Assembly (NCBI RefSeq): GCF_001982635.1
Contig: NZ_MKFI01000005.1
Coordinates: 204,477-268,476, forward strand
Source of the DNA: Bradyrhizobium mercantei
GTDB taxonomy: Bacteria > Pseudomonadota > Alphaproteobacteria > Rhizobiales > Xanthobacteraceae
Direction of reading: 5' to 3'
DNA: 64,000 nt
Position 1 is the first letter of the stretch, and every line of letters begins with the position of its first letter. The notes beneath the pieces are model-generated. The model saw only the letters and a list, made by a program, of their open reading frames with translations. It was not told the origin of the DNA and made no database searches. Made by a program: the position numbers and the translations under genes. This document shows, in pieces, positions 55,235 to 63,968 of the stretch.

Positions 55235-56572
55235 TTGGCCCATTCTGACACCCCAACCCCGCTGGAATCGCGCGCATGCGGCCCCCTGGCCGGCAATGTC
55301 CGCGTGCCCGGCGATAAATCGATTTCCCACCGTGCCCTGATCCTGGGGGCGCTTGCGGTCGGCGAGACCCGCATTTCCGGCCTTCTGGAGGGCGAAGACG
55401 TCCTCAATACCGCCAAATCCATGCGCGCGCTGGGCGCCAAGGTGGAGCGGACGGCGCCGTTTAGCTGGTCGGTGTCCGGCGTCGGGGTCGGCGGCTTCGC
55501 CCAGCCCGCAGCCCCGCTCGATTTCGGCAATTCCGGCACCGGCTGCAGGCTGGTGATGGGCGCGGTGGCCGGCTGTCCGATCGCGGCCATTTTCGACGGC
55601 GACGCCTCGCTGCGAACCCGGCCGATGCGCCGCATCCTCGATCCGCTCGAGCTGATGGGCGCCCGGACCAGCGACATCAGGGAGGGCGGCCGGCTGCCGC
55701 TCACGCTGCATGGCGCCCGCTATCCGGTGCCGATCGTCTACAAGACGCCGGTCGCCTCGGCCCAGATCAAGTCCGCGGTGCTGCTGGCGGGCCTGTCCGC
55801 GCCCGGCATCACCACGGTCATCGAGCAGGAAGCAAGCCGCGACCACACCGAGCTGATGCTCAAGCATTTCGGCGCCGAGATCTTCTCGGAGAACGAAGGC
55901 AGCCATGGCCGCAGGATCACGCTGAACGGCGAACCCGAGCTGCACGGCGCCAACGTCGTGGTGCCGGCCGATCCGTCCTCCGCGGCGTTCCCGATCGTCG
56001 CGGCGCTGATCGTCGAGGGCTCCGACGTCGTGTTCTCCGACGTGATGACCAATCCGCTACGCACCGGCCTGTTCACCACGCTGCGCGAAATGGGCGCCGC
56101 GATCGAGGAGAGCGACGTGCGCGGCGATGCCGGCGAGCCGATGGCGCAATTTCGCGTGCGCGCCTCGAAGCTGAAAGGCGTCGAGGTGCCGCCGGAGCGC
56201 GCGCCGTCGATGATCGACGAATATCTGGTGCTGGCGGTCGCGGCTGCGTTTGCCGAGGGCACCACGATCATGCGCGGCTTGCAGGAGCTGCGTGTCAAGG
56301 AATCCGACCGTCTCGAAGCCACCGCGGACATGCTTCGCGTCAACGGCGTCAAGGTCGAGGTCTCCGGCGACGATCTGATCGTCGAGGGCCGCGGCCATGT
56401 TCCAGGCGGTGGCCTCGTCGCCACCCATATGGATCATCGTATCGCGATGTCGGCGCTGGTGATGGGCTGTGCTGCGGATCGGCCGGTGAAGATCGACGAC
56501 ACCGCCTTCATCGCCACCAGCTTCCCGGATTTCATTCCGATGATGCGCTCGCTCGGAGCTGATTTCGCATGA
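55235..56572 (+). CDS. aroA: 3-phosphoshikimate 1-carboxyvinyltransferase (EPSP synthase)
   Basis: Sixth step of the shikimate pathway. The family start follows a TTG at 55235 with GAGAGGA upstream; the frame is open earlier but encodes unrelated cysteine-rich sequence. The 445-residue protein has VRVPGDKSISHRALILGALA, LDFGNSGTGCRLVMG and LQELRVKESDRLEATADML. The Gly in GNSGTG corresponds to the position that is Ala in glyphosate-insensitive Agrobacterium CP4 enzyme, so this enzyme is probably sensitive. It overlaps cmk by ATGA. Confidence 0.95.
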   Translation: MAHSDTPTPLESRACGPLAGNVRVPGDKSISHRALILGALAVGETRISGLLEGEDVLNTAKSMRALGAKVERTAPFSWSVSGVGVGGFAQPAAPLDFGNSGTGCRLVMGAVAGCPIAAIFDGDASLRTRPMRRILDPLELMGARTSDIREGGRLPLTLHGARYPVPIVYKTPVASAQIKSAVLLAGLSAPGITTVIEQEASRDHTELMLKHFGAEIFSENEGSHGRRITLNGEPELHGANVVVPADPSSAAFPIVAALIVEGSDVVFSDVMTNPLRTGLFTTLREMGAAIEESDVRGDAGEPMAQFRVRASKLKGVEVPPERAPSMIDEYLVLAVAAAFAEGTTIMRGLQELRVKESDRLEATADMLRVNGVKVEVSGDDLIVEGRGHVPGGGLVATHMDHRIAMSALVMGCAADRPVKIDDTAFIATSFPDFIPMMRSLGADFA

Positions 56573-57198
56573 TCATCGCCATCGACGGACCCGCCGCCTC
56601 CGGCAAGGGCACGCTCGGCAAGCGGCTCGCCCACCACTACGGCTATCGCCATCTCGACACCGGCGTGATCTATCGCGCAGTGGCCTATGCGATGATCGCG
56701 ATGGGCGCCGATCTCAACGATGAGGCGCTGGCGGTGGCCGTGGCGCTCGAGCTCGATCCCGAGAAGTTCGGCAATCCGATTCTGAAGACCCAGAAGGTCG
56801 GTGAGGGCGCCTCGGTCGTCTCGGCTTTTCCGAAGGTGCGCGAGGCGCTGGTCAACTTCCAGCGTCAGTTCGCCGCCGATCCGCCCGGTGCGGTGCTGGA
56901 TGGACGCGACATCGGCACCGTGATCTGTCCGGATGCCGACGTGAAGATCTTCGTGGTCGCCGATCCCCGCGTGCGGGCGCGCCGGCGCACCCTGGAAGCG
57001 CGCGCGCGCGGTGAGGACGCCGACGAGGCGGCGGTGCTGGCCGACATCCTCAAGCGCGACGAGCGCGACCAGAACCGGGCGATCGCGCCGTTGCGGCCGG
57101 CTCACGACGCCCACACGCTGGATAATTCCAATCTCGACATCGAGGCCGGCGTCCGTGCCGCTATTGCCATCGTCGAGGCCGCGCGCGCCCGGCGCTGA
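56569..57198 (+). CDS. cmk: Cytidylate kinase
   Basis: Phosphorylates CMP and dCMP. 209 residues with P-loop IDGPAASGKGTLGKRL, the CMP-binding HLDTGVIYRAVAYAM, and DGRDIGTVICPDADVKIFV. The start overlaps the aroA stop (ATGA). aroA-cmk-rpsA is a conserved order shared with E. coli. Confidence 0.96.
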   Translation: MIIAIDGPAASGKGTLGKRLAHHYGYRHLDTGVIYRAVAYAMIAMGADLNDEALAVAVALELDPEKFGNPILKTQKVGEGASVVSAFPKVREALVNFQRQFAADPPGAVLDGRDIGTVICPDADVKIFVVADPRVRARRRTLEARARGEDADEAAVLADILKRDERDQNRAIAPLRPAHDAHTLDNSNLDIEAGVRAAIAIVEAARARR

Positions 57199-57236
57199 TC
57201 CAACGAGGCTTCAGGAAGAGGCCTGGACAAGAAAAA

Positions 57237-57259
57237 GCGCGATGACGGGGTCATCGCGC
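57237..57259 (-). terminator. Terminator of the 57-residue peptide gene
   Basis: Perfect 10-bp stem GCGCGATGAC/GTCATCGCGC, followed on the minus strand by five T residues (57236-57232). It may also act on cmk transcripts from the other side. Confidence 0.85.
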
Positions 57260-57308
57260 CAAATCTGCTTTCAATTCTGCTGCGGCCTGGACCGGTGGGT
57301 CAGCCGGA

Positions 57309-57482
57309 TCAGTTCTTGGACCAGTAGCGGTCGAACGGCAGTTCCTGCTCGGCCATGCTCGGCAGCGGCTGTGCCGCCGTGGCCGAGGTGCCGTGCGCAG
57401 CCGGAGTTGCGCCGGGCATCCCGGCAATCGCATTTCCAATCGTCAGGACGGCGATCGCCGCCAGCACCACGAAGCTCTTCAT
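57309..57482 (-). CDS. Small secreted peptide, 57 residues
   Basis: Reading MKSFVVLAAIAVLTIGNAIA (signal peptide, predicted cleavage after AIA at residue 20), then a short mature part rich in Ala/Thr/Pro and ending QELPFDRYWSKN. CAGGGGGA sits seven bases upstream of the ATG, and a strong terminator follows 50 bp after the stop on the same strand. The signal peptide, SD and terminator together make it a credible gene despite its size. No family recognised. Confidence 0.7.
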   Translation of the reverse strand: MKSFVVLAAIAVLTIGNAIAGMPGATPAAHGTSATAAQPLPSMAEQELPFDRYWSKN

Positions 57483-57997
57483 TGTCAGTCCCCCTGTTTT
57501 GAACGGTGCTATCGTATGGGGCGCTGCTTAAGGGCGGGTTCCGGAACCTGTTCCTGAGGAGCATTTCGCCCGACGAGGTCAACGGCGCGTTGAGATGCCG
57601 GATTTGGGGGCGCCAGCGGCGGCGCGATCAGCCTTAAGCGCCCGTGAATCGGGCGTTTCCGGCTTGCCCAAAATCGCCGCCGGGGCTATATCAGCGCCGT
57701 TCGGAGCAGCATCGACCATGTCGAGGCCGTGTCTGAGCGGGCCGGCGCCGGGTTTGAGCCATCCTCAAGCAAAACTGACGCCGCATCTGGAGGAACGCCC
57801 GCTCCCAGGTCTTGCAGTCGATATTTTCGTAATCAAGCTCCGGATCATCAAAACGTACCGAACGTGCAGTCTTGCTGCCGGCCCGCTGTTGCACCTCCTG
57901 CAATGAGCGGTCGTCAGGGTTTGCGGAACCCTGACACTTCACGTGGGGTACGCCCATCAACCCGAACAGCCGGCGAAATCCCGCATCTGGAGATCAA
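57483..57997. other. rpsA upstream region
   Basis: 515 bp between the divergent peptide gene and rpsA. Short open frames on both strands here (for example 57595-57906) have no start signals or coding character, and I do not call them. The region should hold the rpsA promoter. A perfect hairpin lies at 57913-57935, in the likely leader. Confidence 0.5.
57913..57935 (+). promoter_or_regulatory. Hairpin in the rpsA leader
   Basis: 9-bp stem GTCAGGGTT/AACCCTGAC around TGCGG, ending 62 bp before the rpsA start and without a T tract. S1 is known in other bacteria to repress its own mRNA through leader structure, so this is a candidate autoregulatory element. Confidence 0.45.
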
Positions 57998-59707
57998 ATG
58001 GTTTCGAATTCTGCGTCTTCTTATACCCCGACCCGCGACGACTTCGCGGCGATGCTTGATGAGTCCTTTGCCGGCGGCAATCTGCAGGAAAGCTCGGTCA
58101 TCAAGGGCAAGGTGGTTGCAATTGAGAAGGACATGGCCGTCATCGACGTCGGCCTGAAGACCGAGGGCCGCGTTGCGTTGCGCGAATTCGCCGGCCCCGG
58201 CCGCGAGAGCGATCTGAAGGTCGGTGACGAAGTCGAGGTGTTCCTCGACCGTATCGAGAATGCGCTCGGCGAAGCCGTGCTGTCGCGCGACAAGGCGCGC
58301 CGCGAGGAAAGCTGGGGCAAGCTCGAGAAGGCGTTCCAGAACAACGAAAAGGTCAACGGCGTCATCTTCAACCAGGTCAAGGGCGGCTTCACGGTCGACC
58401 TCGACGGTGCGGTGGCCTTCCTGCCGCGCTCGCAGGTCGACATCCGTCCGATCCGCGACGTTGCGCCGCTGATGAACAACTCGCAGCCGTTCCAGATCCT
58501 CAAGATGGACCGCCGCCGCGGCAACATCGTGGTGTCGCGCCGCACGGTTCTCGAAGAGACCCGCGCCGAGCAGCGCCAGGAGCTGGTGCAGAACCTCGAA
58601 GAGGGTCAGGTGATCGACGGCGTGGTCAAGAACATCACCGATTACGGTGCGTTCGTTGATCTCGGCGGCATCGACGGCCTGCTGCATGTGACCGATATCG
58701 CCTGGCGCCGCGTCAACCACCCGACCGAGGTGCTGACCATCGGCCAGACCGTGAAGGTCAAGATCATCAAGATCAACCACGAGACGCACCGCATCTCGCT
58801 CGGCATGAAGCAGCTCTTGGATGATCCGTGGCAGGGCATCGAAGCCAAGTACCCGCTGGGTGCCCGCTTCACCGGCCGCGTCACCAACATCACCGACTAC
58901 GGCGCGTTCGTCGAGCTCGAGCCGGGCATCGAAGGCCTGATCCACGTCTCCGAGATGTCGTGGACCAAGAAGAACATGCACCCCGGCAAGATCGTTTCGA
59001 CCTCGCAGGAAGTCGAAGTGCAGGTGCTGGAAGTGGATTCGGTCAAGCGCCGCATCTCGCTCGGTCTCAAGCAGACCATGCGCAATCCCTGGGAAGTGTT
59101 CGTCGAGAAGTTCCCGGTCGGTTCGACCGTGGAAGGCGAGGTCAAGAACAAGACCGAGTTCGGTCTGTTCCTGGGTCTCGACGGCGACGTCGACGGCATG
59201 GTCCATCTCTCCGACCTCGACTGGAAGCTTCCGGGCGAGCAGGTCATCGACAACTTCAAGAAGGGCGACATGGTCAAGGCCGTGGTGCTCGACGTCGATG
59301 TCGAGAAGGAGCGCATCTCGCTCGGCGTCAAGCAGCTCGAAGGCGACCCCTTCGCGGAGCCGGGCGACGTCAAGAAGGGCGCGGTCGTGACCTGCGAAGT
59401 GCTCGAAGTGAAGGAGAGCGGCATCGAGGTCCGGATCTCGGGCACCGAGTTCACCACCTTCATCAAGCGGTCCGAGTTGGCCCGCGATCGCAACGACCAG
59501 CGCGCCGAGCGCTTCGCCGTCGGCGAGAAGGTCGATGCCCGCGTCATCCAGTTCGACAAGAAGGCCCGCAAGGTGCAGGTCTCGATCAAGGCGCTCGAAG
59601 TCGCCGAAGAGAAGGAAGCAATCGCGCAGTACGGCTCCTCCGATTCGGGTGCGACGCTCGGCGACATCCTCGGCACCGCGCTGAAGAACCGCGGCACCGA
59701 CAAGTAA
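57998..59707 (+). CDS. rpsA: 30S ribosomal protein S1
   Basis: 569 residues with six S1 RNA-binding domains. Repeats such as GVVKNITDYGAFVDLGGIDG, GRVTNITDYGAFVELEPGIE and GEVKNKTEFGLFLGLDGDVD are clear, each followed by a VSEMSW- or HLSDLDW-type strand. S1 helps mRNA bind the 30S subunit. GGAG lies six bases before the ATG. A strong terminator follows. Confidence 0.97.
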   Translation: MVSNSASSYTPTRDDFAAMLDESFAGGNLQESSVIKGKVVAIEKDMAVIDVGLKTEGRVALREFAGPGRESDLKVGDEVEVFLDRIENALGEAVLSRDKARREESWGKLEKAFQNNEKVNGVIFNQVKGGFTVDLDGAVAFLPRSQVDIRPIRDVAPLMNNSQPFQILKMDRRRGNIVVSRRTVLEETRAEQRQELVQNLEEGQVIDGVVKNITDYGAFVDLGGIDGLLHVTDIAWRRVNHPTEVLTIGQTVKVKIIKINHETHRISLGMKQLLDDPWQGIEAKYPLGARFTGRVTNITDYGAFVELEPGIEGLIHVSEMSWTKKNMHPGKIVSTSQEVEVQVLEVDSVKRRISLGLKQTMRNPWEVFVEKFPVGSTVEGEVKNKTEFGLFLGLDGDVDGMVHLSDLDWKLPGEQVIDNFKKGDMVKAVVLDVDVEKERISLGVKQLEGDPFAEPGDVKKGAVVTCEVLEVKESGIEVRISGTEFTTFIKRSELARDRNDQRAERFAVGEKVDARVIQFDKKARKVQVSIKALEVAEEKEAIAQYGSSDSGATLGDILGTALKNRGTDK

Positions 59708-59734
59708 GCGTTCGCTCGTTCAGGCGAACAATCG

Positions 59735-59763
59735 GGGCCCCGACGAAAGTCGGGGCCCTTTTT
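59735..59763 (+). terminator. Intrinsic terminator after rpsA
   Basis: Perfect 10-bp stem GGGCCCCGAC/GTCGGGGCCC around GAAA, followed by five Ts. Confidence 0.93.
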
Positions 59764-59780
59764 GTTTGAATGGCTACAGG

Positions 59781-59922
59781 TCTGTCTTCCCCTTCCCCCT
59801 GAAAGGGGGAAGGTCGGGATGGGGGTCAGCCGCAGGCGATGCTCTATGCGGAGAGAGCAGATCCCCACCCGCTTTGCTCTGACGAGCAAAGCGACCTCCC
59901 CTTTTCAAGGGGAGGTTCGGAC
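59781..59922. repeat. CCTTCCCC/GGGGAAGG and CCTCCCC/GGGGAGG repeat
   Basis: Two linked hairpins, TTCCCCCTGAAAGGGGGAA and ACCTCCCCTTTTCAAGGGGA, flank a central segment containing the GCTTTGCTCTGACGAGCAAAGC palindrome. A common composite repeat in this group, lying between rpsA and sppA. Confidence 0.8.
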
Positions 59923-60050
59923 GTCGCGCAAATGCCGCGGGCCTTGTTTTCTTCATATTGCGTCGCAATTGATGTATTTGGCTAAGCTGATAGTGACGCT
60001 GCGACTGCAAAACGCGCGGATTGCGCGCTGACTATGTCTGGAGAGATCGG

Positions 60051-61028
60051 ATGTCGCTGGATTCGGACGTGATCGTCGACCGTCGCCGTATCAGGCGCAA
60101 GCTGACGTTCTGGCGTGTTGCCGCTGCGGTCATCGCAATCGCGGCCATCGTCGGCGTGGGCGTGATCGCCGCCGGCGGACGCGGTAACTTCTCGACGTCG
60201 AACACGATCGCGCGGATCAATATCGATGGATTGATCCGCAGCGACCAGGAGCGCGTCGAGGCGCTGGAGCGGCTCGGCAAGTCGAGCTATGCGGCTGTTG
60301 TCGTGCACATCAACTCGCCTGGCGGCACCACCGCGGGCTCCGAGCAGCTCTACGACTCGCTGATGCAGTTGAAGGCGAAGAAGCCGCTTGTCGTCGTGGT
60401 CGAGGGATTGGCGGCCTCGGGCGGCTACATCACGGCGATCGCTGCCGATCATATCGTCGCCCAGCAGACCTCGCTGGTCGGTTCGATCGGCGTGCTCTTC
60501 CAGTTTCCGAACGTTTCGGAATTGCTCAAGACCGTCGGCGTGAAGATGGAGGAGATCAAATCTTCGCCGCTGAAGGCTGCGCCCAACGGTTTCGAGCCGA
60601 CCAGCCCGGAGGCCCGCGCCGCGATCGACGGTCTGGTCAAGGATTCCTATGCATGGTTCCGTGGATTGGTGAAGGAACGGCGCGGCATGGACGACGCCCT
60701 GCTGGAGAAGGTCGCTGACGGACGCGTCTTCACCGGTCGGCAGGCGGTCGATCTCAAGCTGATCGATCAGCTCGGCGATGAAAAAACCGCGATCGCCTGG
60801 CTGGTCGCGGAGAAGAAGGTCAAAAGCGACCTGCCGGTGCGCAATTACAAGCTTAATCCGCGCTTTGGCGATCTGACCTTCCTGCGCACCGCGGCGTCGA
60901 TGACGCTCGATGCGTTCGGCCTCGGCGCCATCGCGCGGCGAATCGAGCAGGGCGGCGTGGCCCAGGCGGTCGACCGGTTTGGGCTCGACGGCATGCTGGC
61001 ATTGTGGAGCCCGGGAGGAACCAACTAG
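60051..61028 (+). CDS. sppA: Signal peptide peptidase SppA (S49 family)
   Basis: Membrane-anchored serine protease that degrades cleaved signal peptides. 325 residues, short form, one N-terminal TM (about 23-42). The catalytic Ser123 is in EGLAASGGYITAI and the Lys175 general base in SSPLKAAPN; VVVHINSPGGTTAGSEQLYD precedes. GGAGAG upstream supports the start at 60051. It sits between rpsA and ihfB, a pair that is adjacent in E. coli. Confidence 0.93.
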   Translation: MSLDSDVIVDRRRIRRKLTFWRVAAAVIAIAAIVGVGVIAAGGRGNFSTSNTIARINIDGLIRSDQERVEALERLGKSSYAAVVVHINSPGGTTAGSEQLYDSLMQLKAKKPLVVVVEGLAASGGYITAIAADHIVAQQTSLVGSIGVLFQFPNVSELLKTVGVKMEEIKSSPLKAAPNGFEPTSPEARAAIDGLVKDSYAWFRGLVKERRGMDDALLEKVADGRVFTGRQAVDLKLIDQLGDEKTAIAWLVAEKKVKSDLPVRNYKLNPRFGDLTFLRTAASMTLDAFGLGAIARRIEQGGVAQAVDRFGLDGMLALWSPGGTN

Positions 61029-61202
61029 TTCGCTGCTAAAGGCGTGCTCATCAGGCTATTCCCGCTCTGCGGGAATCGTCGCATGCCCCAATTGGGCTAT
61101 TTGTCACGCGATTTCACGGCGCTCTAAATCGATTTAGCGTCTTGACAGTGCACGGCATTTTCACGGAAATGGGTTTCCGCAAGAGCCCGGATCCCATTTT
61201 CG

Positions 61203-61532
61203 ATGATCAAATCCGAACTTGTTCAGCGTATCGCCGAGCACAACCCGCACCTCTACCAGCGGGATGTCGAGAACATTGTGAATGCGATTCTCGATGAAAT
61301 CGTCGCGGCGCTGGCGCGTGGCGACCGCGTCGAGCTGCGTGGTTTCGGTGCATTCTCGGTGAAGCATCGCCCGGCGCGCGCCGGCCGCAATCCGCGCACC
61401 GGCGAGCATGTGCCGGTCGATCAGAAGAGCGTGCCGTTCTTCAAGACCGGCAAGGAAATGCGCGAGCGTCTCAACCGCGACGTGACCGAGGCCGGCGCCT
61501 CCAAGGTCGACGCGCCCAAGGCTGATGCTTAA
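61203..61532 (+). CDS. ihfB: Integration host factor beta subunit
   Basis: DNA-bending nucleoid protein, partner of IHF-alpha. 109 residues with MIKSELVQRIAEHNPHLYQR, GFGAFSVKHRPARAGRNPRT and KTGKEMRERLN. The C-terminal tail (after about residue 95) is longer than in E. coli. Two tandem 13-bp copies at the 3' end (61520-61545) create a second stop codon just after the first. It is followed by lapA. Confidence 0.95.
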   Translation: MIKSELVQRIAEHNPHLYQRDVENIVNAILDEIVAALARGDRVELRGFGAFSVKHRPARAGRNPRTGEHVPVDQKSVPFFKTGKEMRERLNRDVTEAGASKVDAPKADA

Positions 61533-61631
61533 GGCTGATGCCTAACAAGGCTGGCGCGTAAGCGCGCCGTCCGGCGTTGCCGTGCTGCGGGCGAGGTGCC
61601 CGCGCTTTCTCCATCGCTGCGAGAGATGGTC

Positions 61632-62018
61632 ATGCGAAAGTTCTTCACGGCAGTGGTCGTCATTCCGCTCGGGCTGATCTTCATCATCTTTGCCGTCGCC
61701 AACCGTCACTGGGTGACGGTGTCGTTCGATCCCTTCAACTCCGTGACGCCGGCGGTTGCGGTCACACTGCCGCTGTTCGTCGTCATCATCGCCTCCGCGA
61801 TCCTGGGCGTGATCGCCGGCGGCATGGCAACCTGGTTCAAGCAGGGACGCTGGCGCCGCGCCGCCCGGCAGCACGAGGCCGATGCCCGCCACGTCCGCGC
61901 CGAGCTCGCCGACCTCAGGGCTGCCGCCTCCCGGGACGACGCCCAGCGCCGCCCGGCCGCGGCCCAGCTCGGCTTTTACGGGCCCAATGGGCGAGACAAG
62001 CAGGGCGCGACGTTGTAG
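61632..62018 (+). CDS. lapA: LapA family lipopolysaccharide assembly protein
   Basis: 128 residues with two TM segments (about 5-20 and 40-60), separated by the conserved VANRHWVTVSFDPF, and a cytoplasmic helical tail (RAARQHEADARHVRAELADL). In E. coli LapA works with LapB to regulate LpxC and LPS synthesis; lapB does not follow here. The start at 61632 has GAGAG six bases upstream; 61626 is also possible. Confidence 0.85.
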   Translation: MRKFFTAVVVIPLGLIFIIFAVANRHWVTVSFDPFNSVTPAVAVTLPLFVVIIASAILGVIAGGMATWFKQGRWRRAARQHEADARHVRAELADLRAAASRDDAQRRPAAAQLGFYGPNGRDKQGATL

Positions 62019-62094
62019 AACCCGCCCCGTCGGACCGTGGTTCACCCCGGTTCCGGCCGCCCGAAAACCCGTTGCGAGACCCCGTTTCGAGACC

Positions 62095-62754
62095 ATGCCC
62101 CTGCTCGTCAAAATCTGCGGCCTGTCCACGCGCGAGACGCTCGACGTCGCGCTCGAGGGCGGTGCGGACATGGTGGGTTTCGTGTTCTTCCCGCCGTCGC
62201 CGCGCCATATCAGCCTCGAGACCGCGCGCGAGCTCGGCAGCCGCGCCAAGGGCTGCGCCGTCAAGGTCGCGCTGACCGTCGATGCCGACGACGCGACGCT
62301 CGAGAACATCGTCGAGACGCTGCGGCCGGATATCCTGCAATTGCACGGCAAGGAGACCACGGCGCGGCTGCGCGACATCAAGCAGAAGTTCGGCCTGCCG
62401 CTGATGAAGGCGCTGCCGGTCGAGACCTCGGCCGATCTCGCCCCGCTGCCGGGTTATGTCAGTGTCGCTGACCGCATCCTGTTCGACGCCCGCGCGCCGA
62501 AGGACGCCACGCGGCCGGGCGGTCTCGGCGCGCCGTTCGATTGGCACGTGCTGGAAAACCTCGATCTCGCGCTGCCCTACATGGTCTCCGGCGGGCTCAA
62601 CGCCGGCAACGTCGCTGAAGCCGTCCGCGTCACCGGCGCCGGCGGCGTCGACGTGTCGTCGGGCGTCGAGCGCACGCCCGGCGCCAAGGATCCCGAATTG
62701 ATCCGCGCCTTCATCCGCGCGGCACGCGCAACCCAAGAACTGATGGTTCGATGA
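62095..62754 (+). CDS. trpF: Phosphoribosylanthranilate isomerase
   Basis: Third step of tryptophan synthesis, a TIM-barrel isomerase. 219 residues starting MPLLVKICGLSTRETLDVAL, with ICGL (catalytic Cys), GADMVGFVFFPPSPRHIS, DILQLHG, ILFDARAPKD (catalytic Asp) and GGVDVSSGVERTPGAKD. It overlaps trpB by ATGA. The frame is open upstream but non-homologous. Confidence 0.96.
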   Translation: MPLLVKICGLSTRETLDVALEGGADMVGFVFFPPSPRHISLETARELGSRAKGCAVKVALTVDADDATLENIVETLRPDILQLHGKETTARLRDIKQKFGLPLMKALPVETSADLAPLPGYVSVADRILFDARAPKDATRPGGLGAPFDWHVLENLDLALPYMVSGGLNAGNVAEAVRVTGAGGVDVSSGVERTPGAKDPELIRAFIRAARATQELMVR

Positions 62755-63968
62755 ATCCAAACCTGCCCAATTCCTTCCGCAGCGGCCCCGACGAGCGCGG
62801 GCATTTCGGCATTTTCGGCGGACGCTTCGTCGCGGAAACGCTGATGCCGCTGATCCTCGATCTCGAGAAGGCCTATGCCGACGCCAAGGCCGATCCGGCG
62901 TTCCAGGCCGAGATGAATGTCTACCTGAAGGACTATGTCGGCCGGCCCTCGCCGCTGTATTTCGCCGAACGGCTCACCGAGCATCTCGGCGGCGCCAAGA
63001 TCTATCTGAAGCGCGAGGAGCTCAACCACACCGGTTCGCACAAGGTCAACAACGTGCTCGGCCAGATCATGGTCGCGCGCCGGATGGGCAAGAAGCGGAT
63101 CATCGCCGAGACCGGCGCCGGCCAGCATGGCGTGGCGACCGCGACGCTGTGCGCGCGGTTCGGGCTCGAATGCGTGGTCTATATGGGCGCGGTCGACGTC
63201 GAGCGGCAGCAGCCGAACGTGATCCGCATGGAGATGCTCGGCGCCAAGGTCGTCCCGGTGCAGTCCGGTGCGCGCACGCTAAAGGACGCGATGAACGACG
63301 CGCTGCGCGATTGGGTCACCAACGTGCACGACACGTTCTACTGCATCGGCACGGTCGCGGGCCCGCACCCCTATCCGATGATGGTGCGCGATTTCCAGTC
63401 GATCATCGGCCACGAGACGCGCAAGCAGATGCAGGAAGCCGAGGGCCGCCTGCCGGACTCGCTGATCGCCTGCATCGGCGGCGGCTCCAATGCGATGGGC
63501 CTGTTCCATCCGTTCCTCGATGATCCCTCGGTCGAGATCTTCGGTGTCGAAGCCGCCGGTCACGGCCTGACGCAGCTGCATGCGGCCTCGCTCGCCGGCG
63601 GCCGCCCCGGCGTGCTGCACGGCAATCGCACCTATCTCCTGATGGACGCGGACGGTCAGATCGAGGAAGCGCACTCCATCTCCGCGGGCCTCGATTATCC
63701 CGGCATCGGCCCCGAGCACGCCTGGCTGCACGAGACCGGCCGCGTGAAATATCTCTCGGCGACCGACGAGGAGGCGCTGGCCGCGTTCCAGCTGCTGTCG
63801 CGGCTCGAGGGCATCATCCCCGCGCTGGAATCCGCGCACGCTATTGCGAAATTGTCCGAGCTCGCGCCGCAGCGGCCCAGGGATCATCTGATGGTGGTCA
63901 ATCTCTCGGGCCGTGGCGACAAGGACGTGCCGCAGGTCGGCGACATCTTGAAGGCGAGGAAGAAGTGA
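62751..63968 (+). CDS. trpB: Tryptophan synthase beta chain
   Basis: Condenses indole and serine to tryptophan with PLP. 405 residues with FGIFGGRFVAETLMPLI, the PLP-lysine motif HTGSHKVNN (Lys98), ETGAGQHGVATA and the PLP phosphate-binding GGGSNAMG. It starts inside the trpF stop. trpA probably follows beyond the window end, as in most alphaproteobacteria. Confidence 0.97.
   Translation: MNPNLPNSFRSGPDERGHFGIFGGRFVAETLMPLILDLEKAYADAKADPAFQAEMNVYLKDYVGRPSPLYFAERLTEHLGGAKIYLKREELNHTGSHKVNNVLGQIMVARRMGKKRIIAETGAGQHGVATATLCARFGLECVVYMGAVDVERQQPNVIRMEMLGAKVVPVQSGARTLKDAMNDALRDWVTNVHDTFYCIGTVAGPHPYPMMVRDFQSIIGHETRKQMQEAEGRLPDSLIACIGGGSNAMGLFHPFLDDPSVEIFGVEAAGHGLTQLHAASLAGGRPGVLHGNRTYLLMDADGQIEEAHSISAGLDYPGIGPEHAWLHETGRVKYLSATDEEALAAFQLLSRLEGIIPALESAHAIAKLSELAPQRPRDHLMVVNLSGRGDKDVPQVGDILKARKK

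Noticed and set aside
57595..57960. Open frames on both strands upstream of rpsA
   Set aside because: No ribosome binding site, no recognisable domain, and they cover the expected promoter and leader of rpsA.
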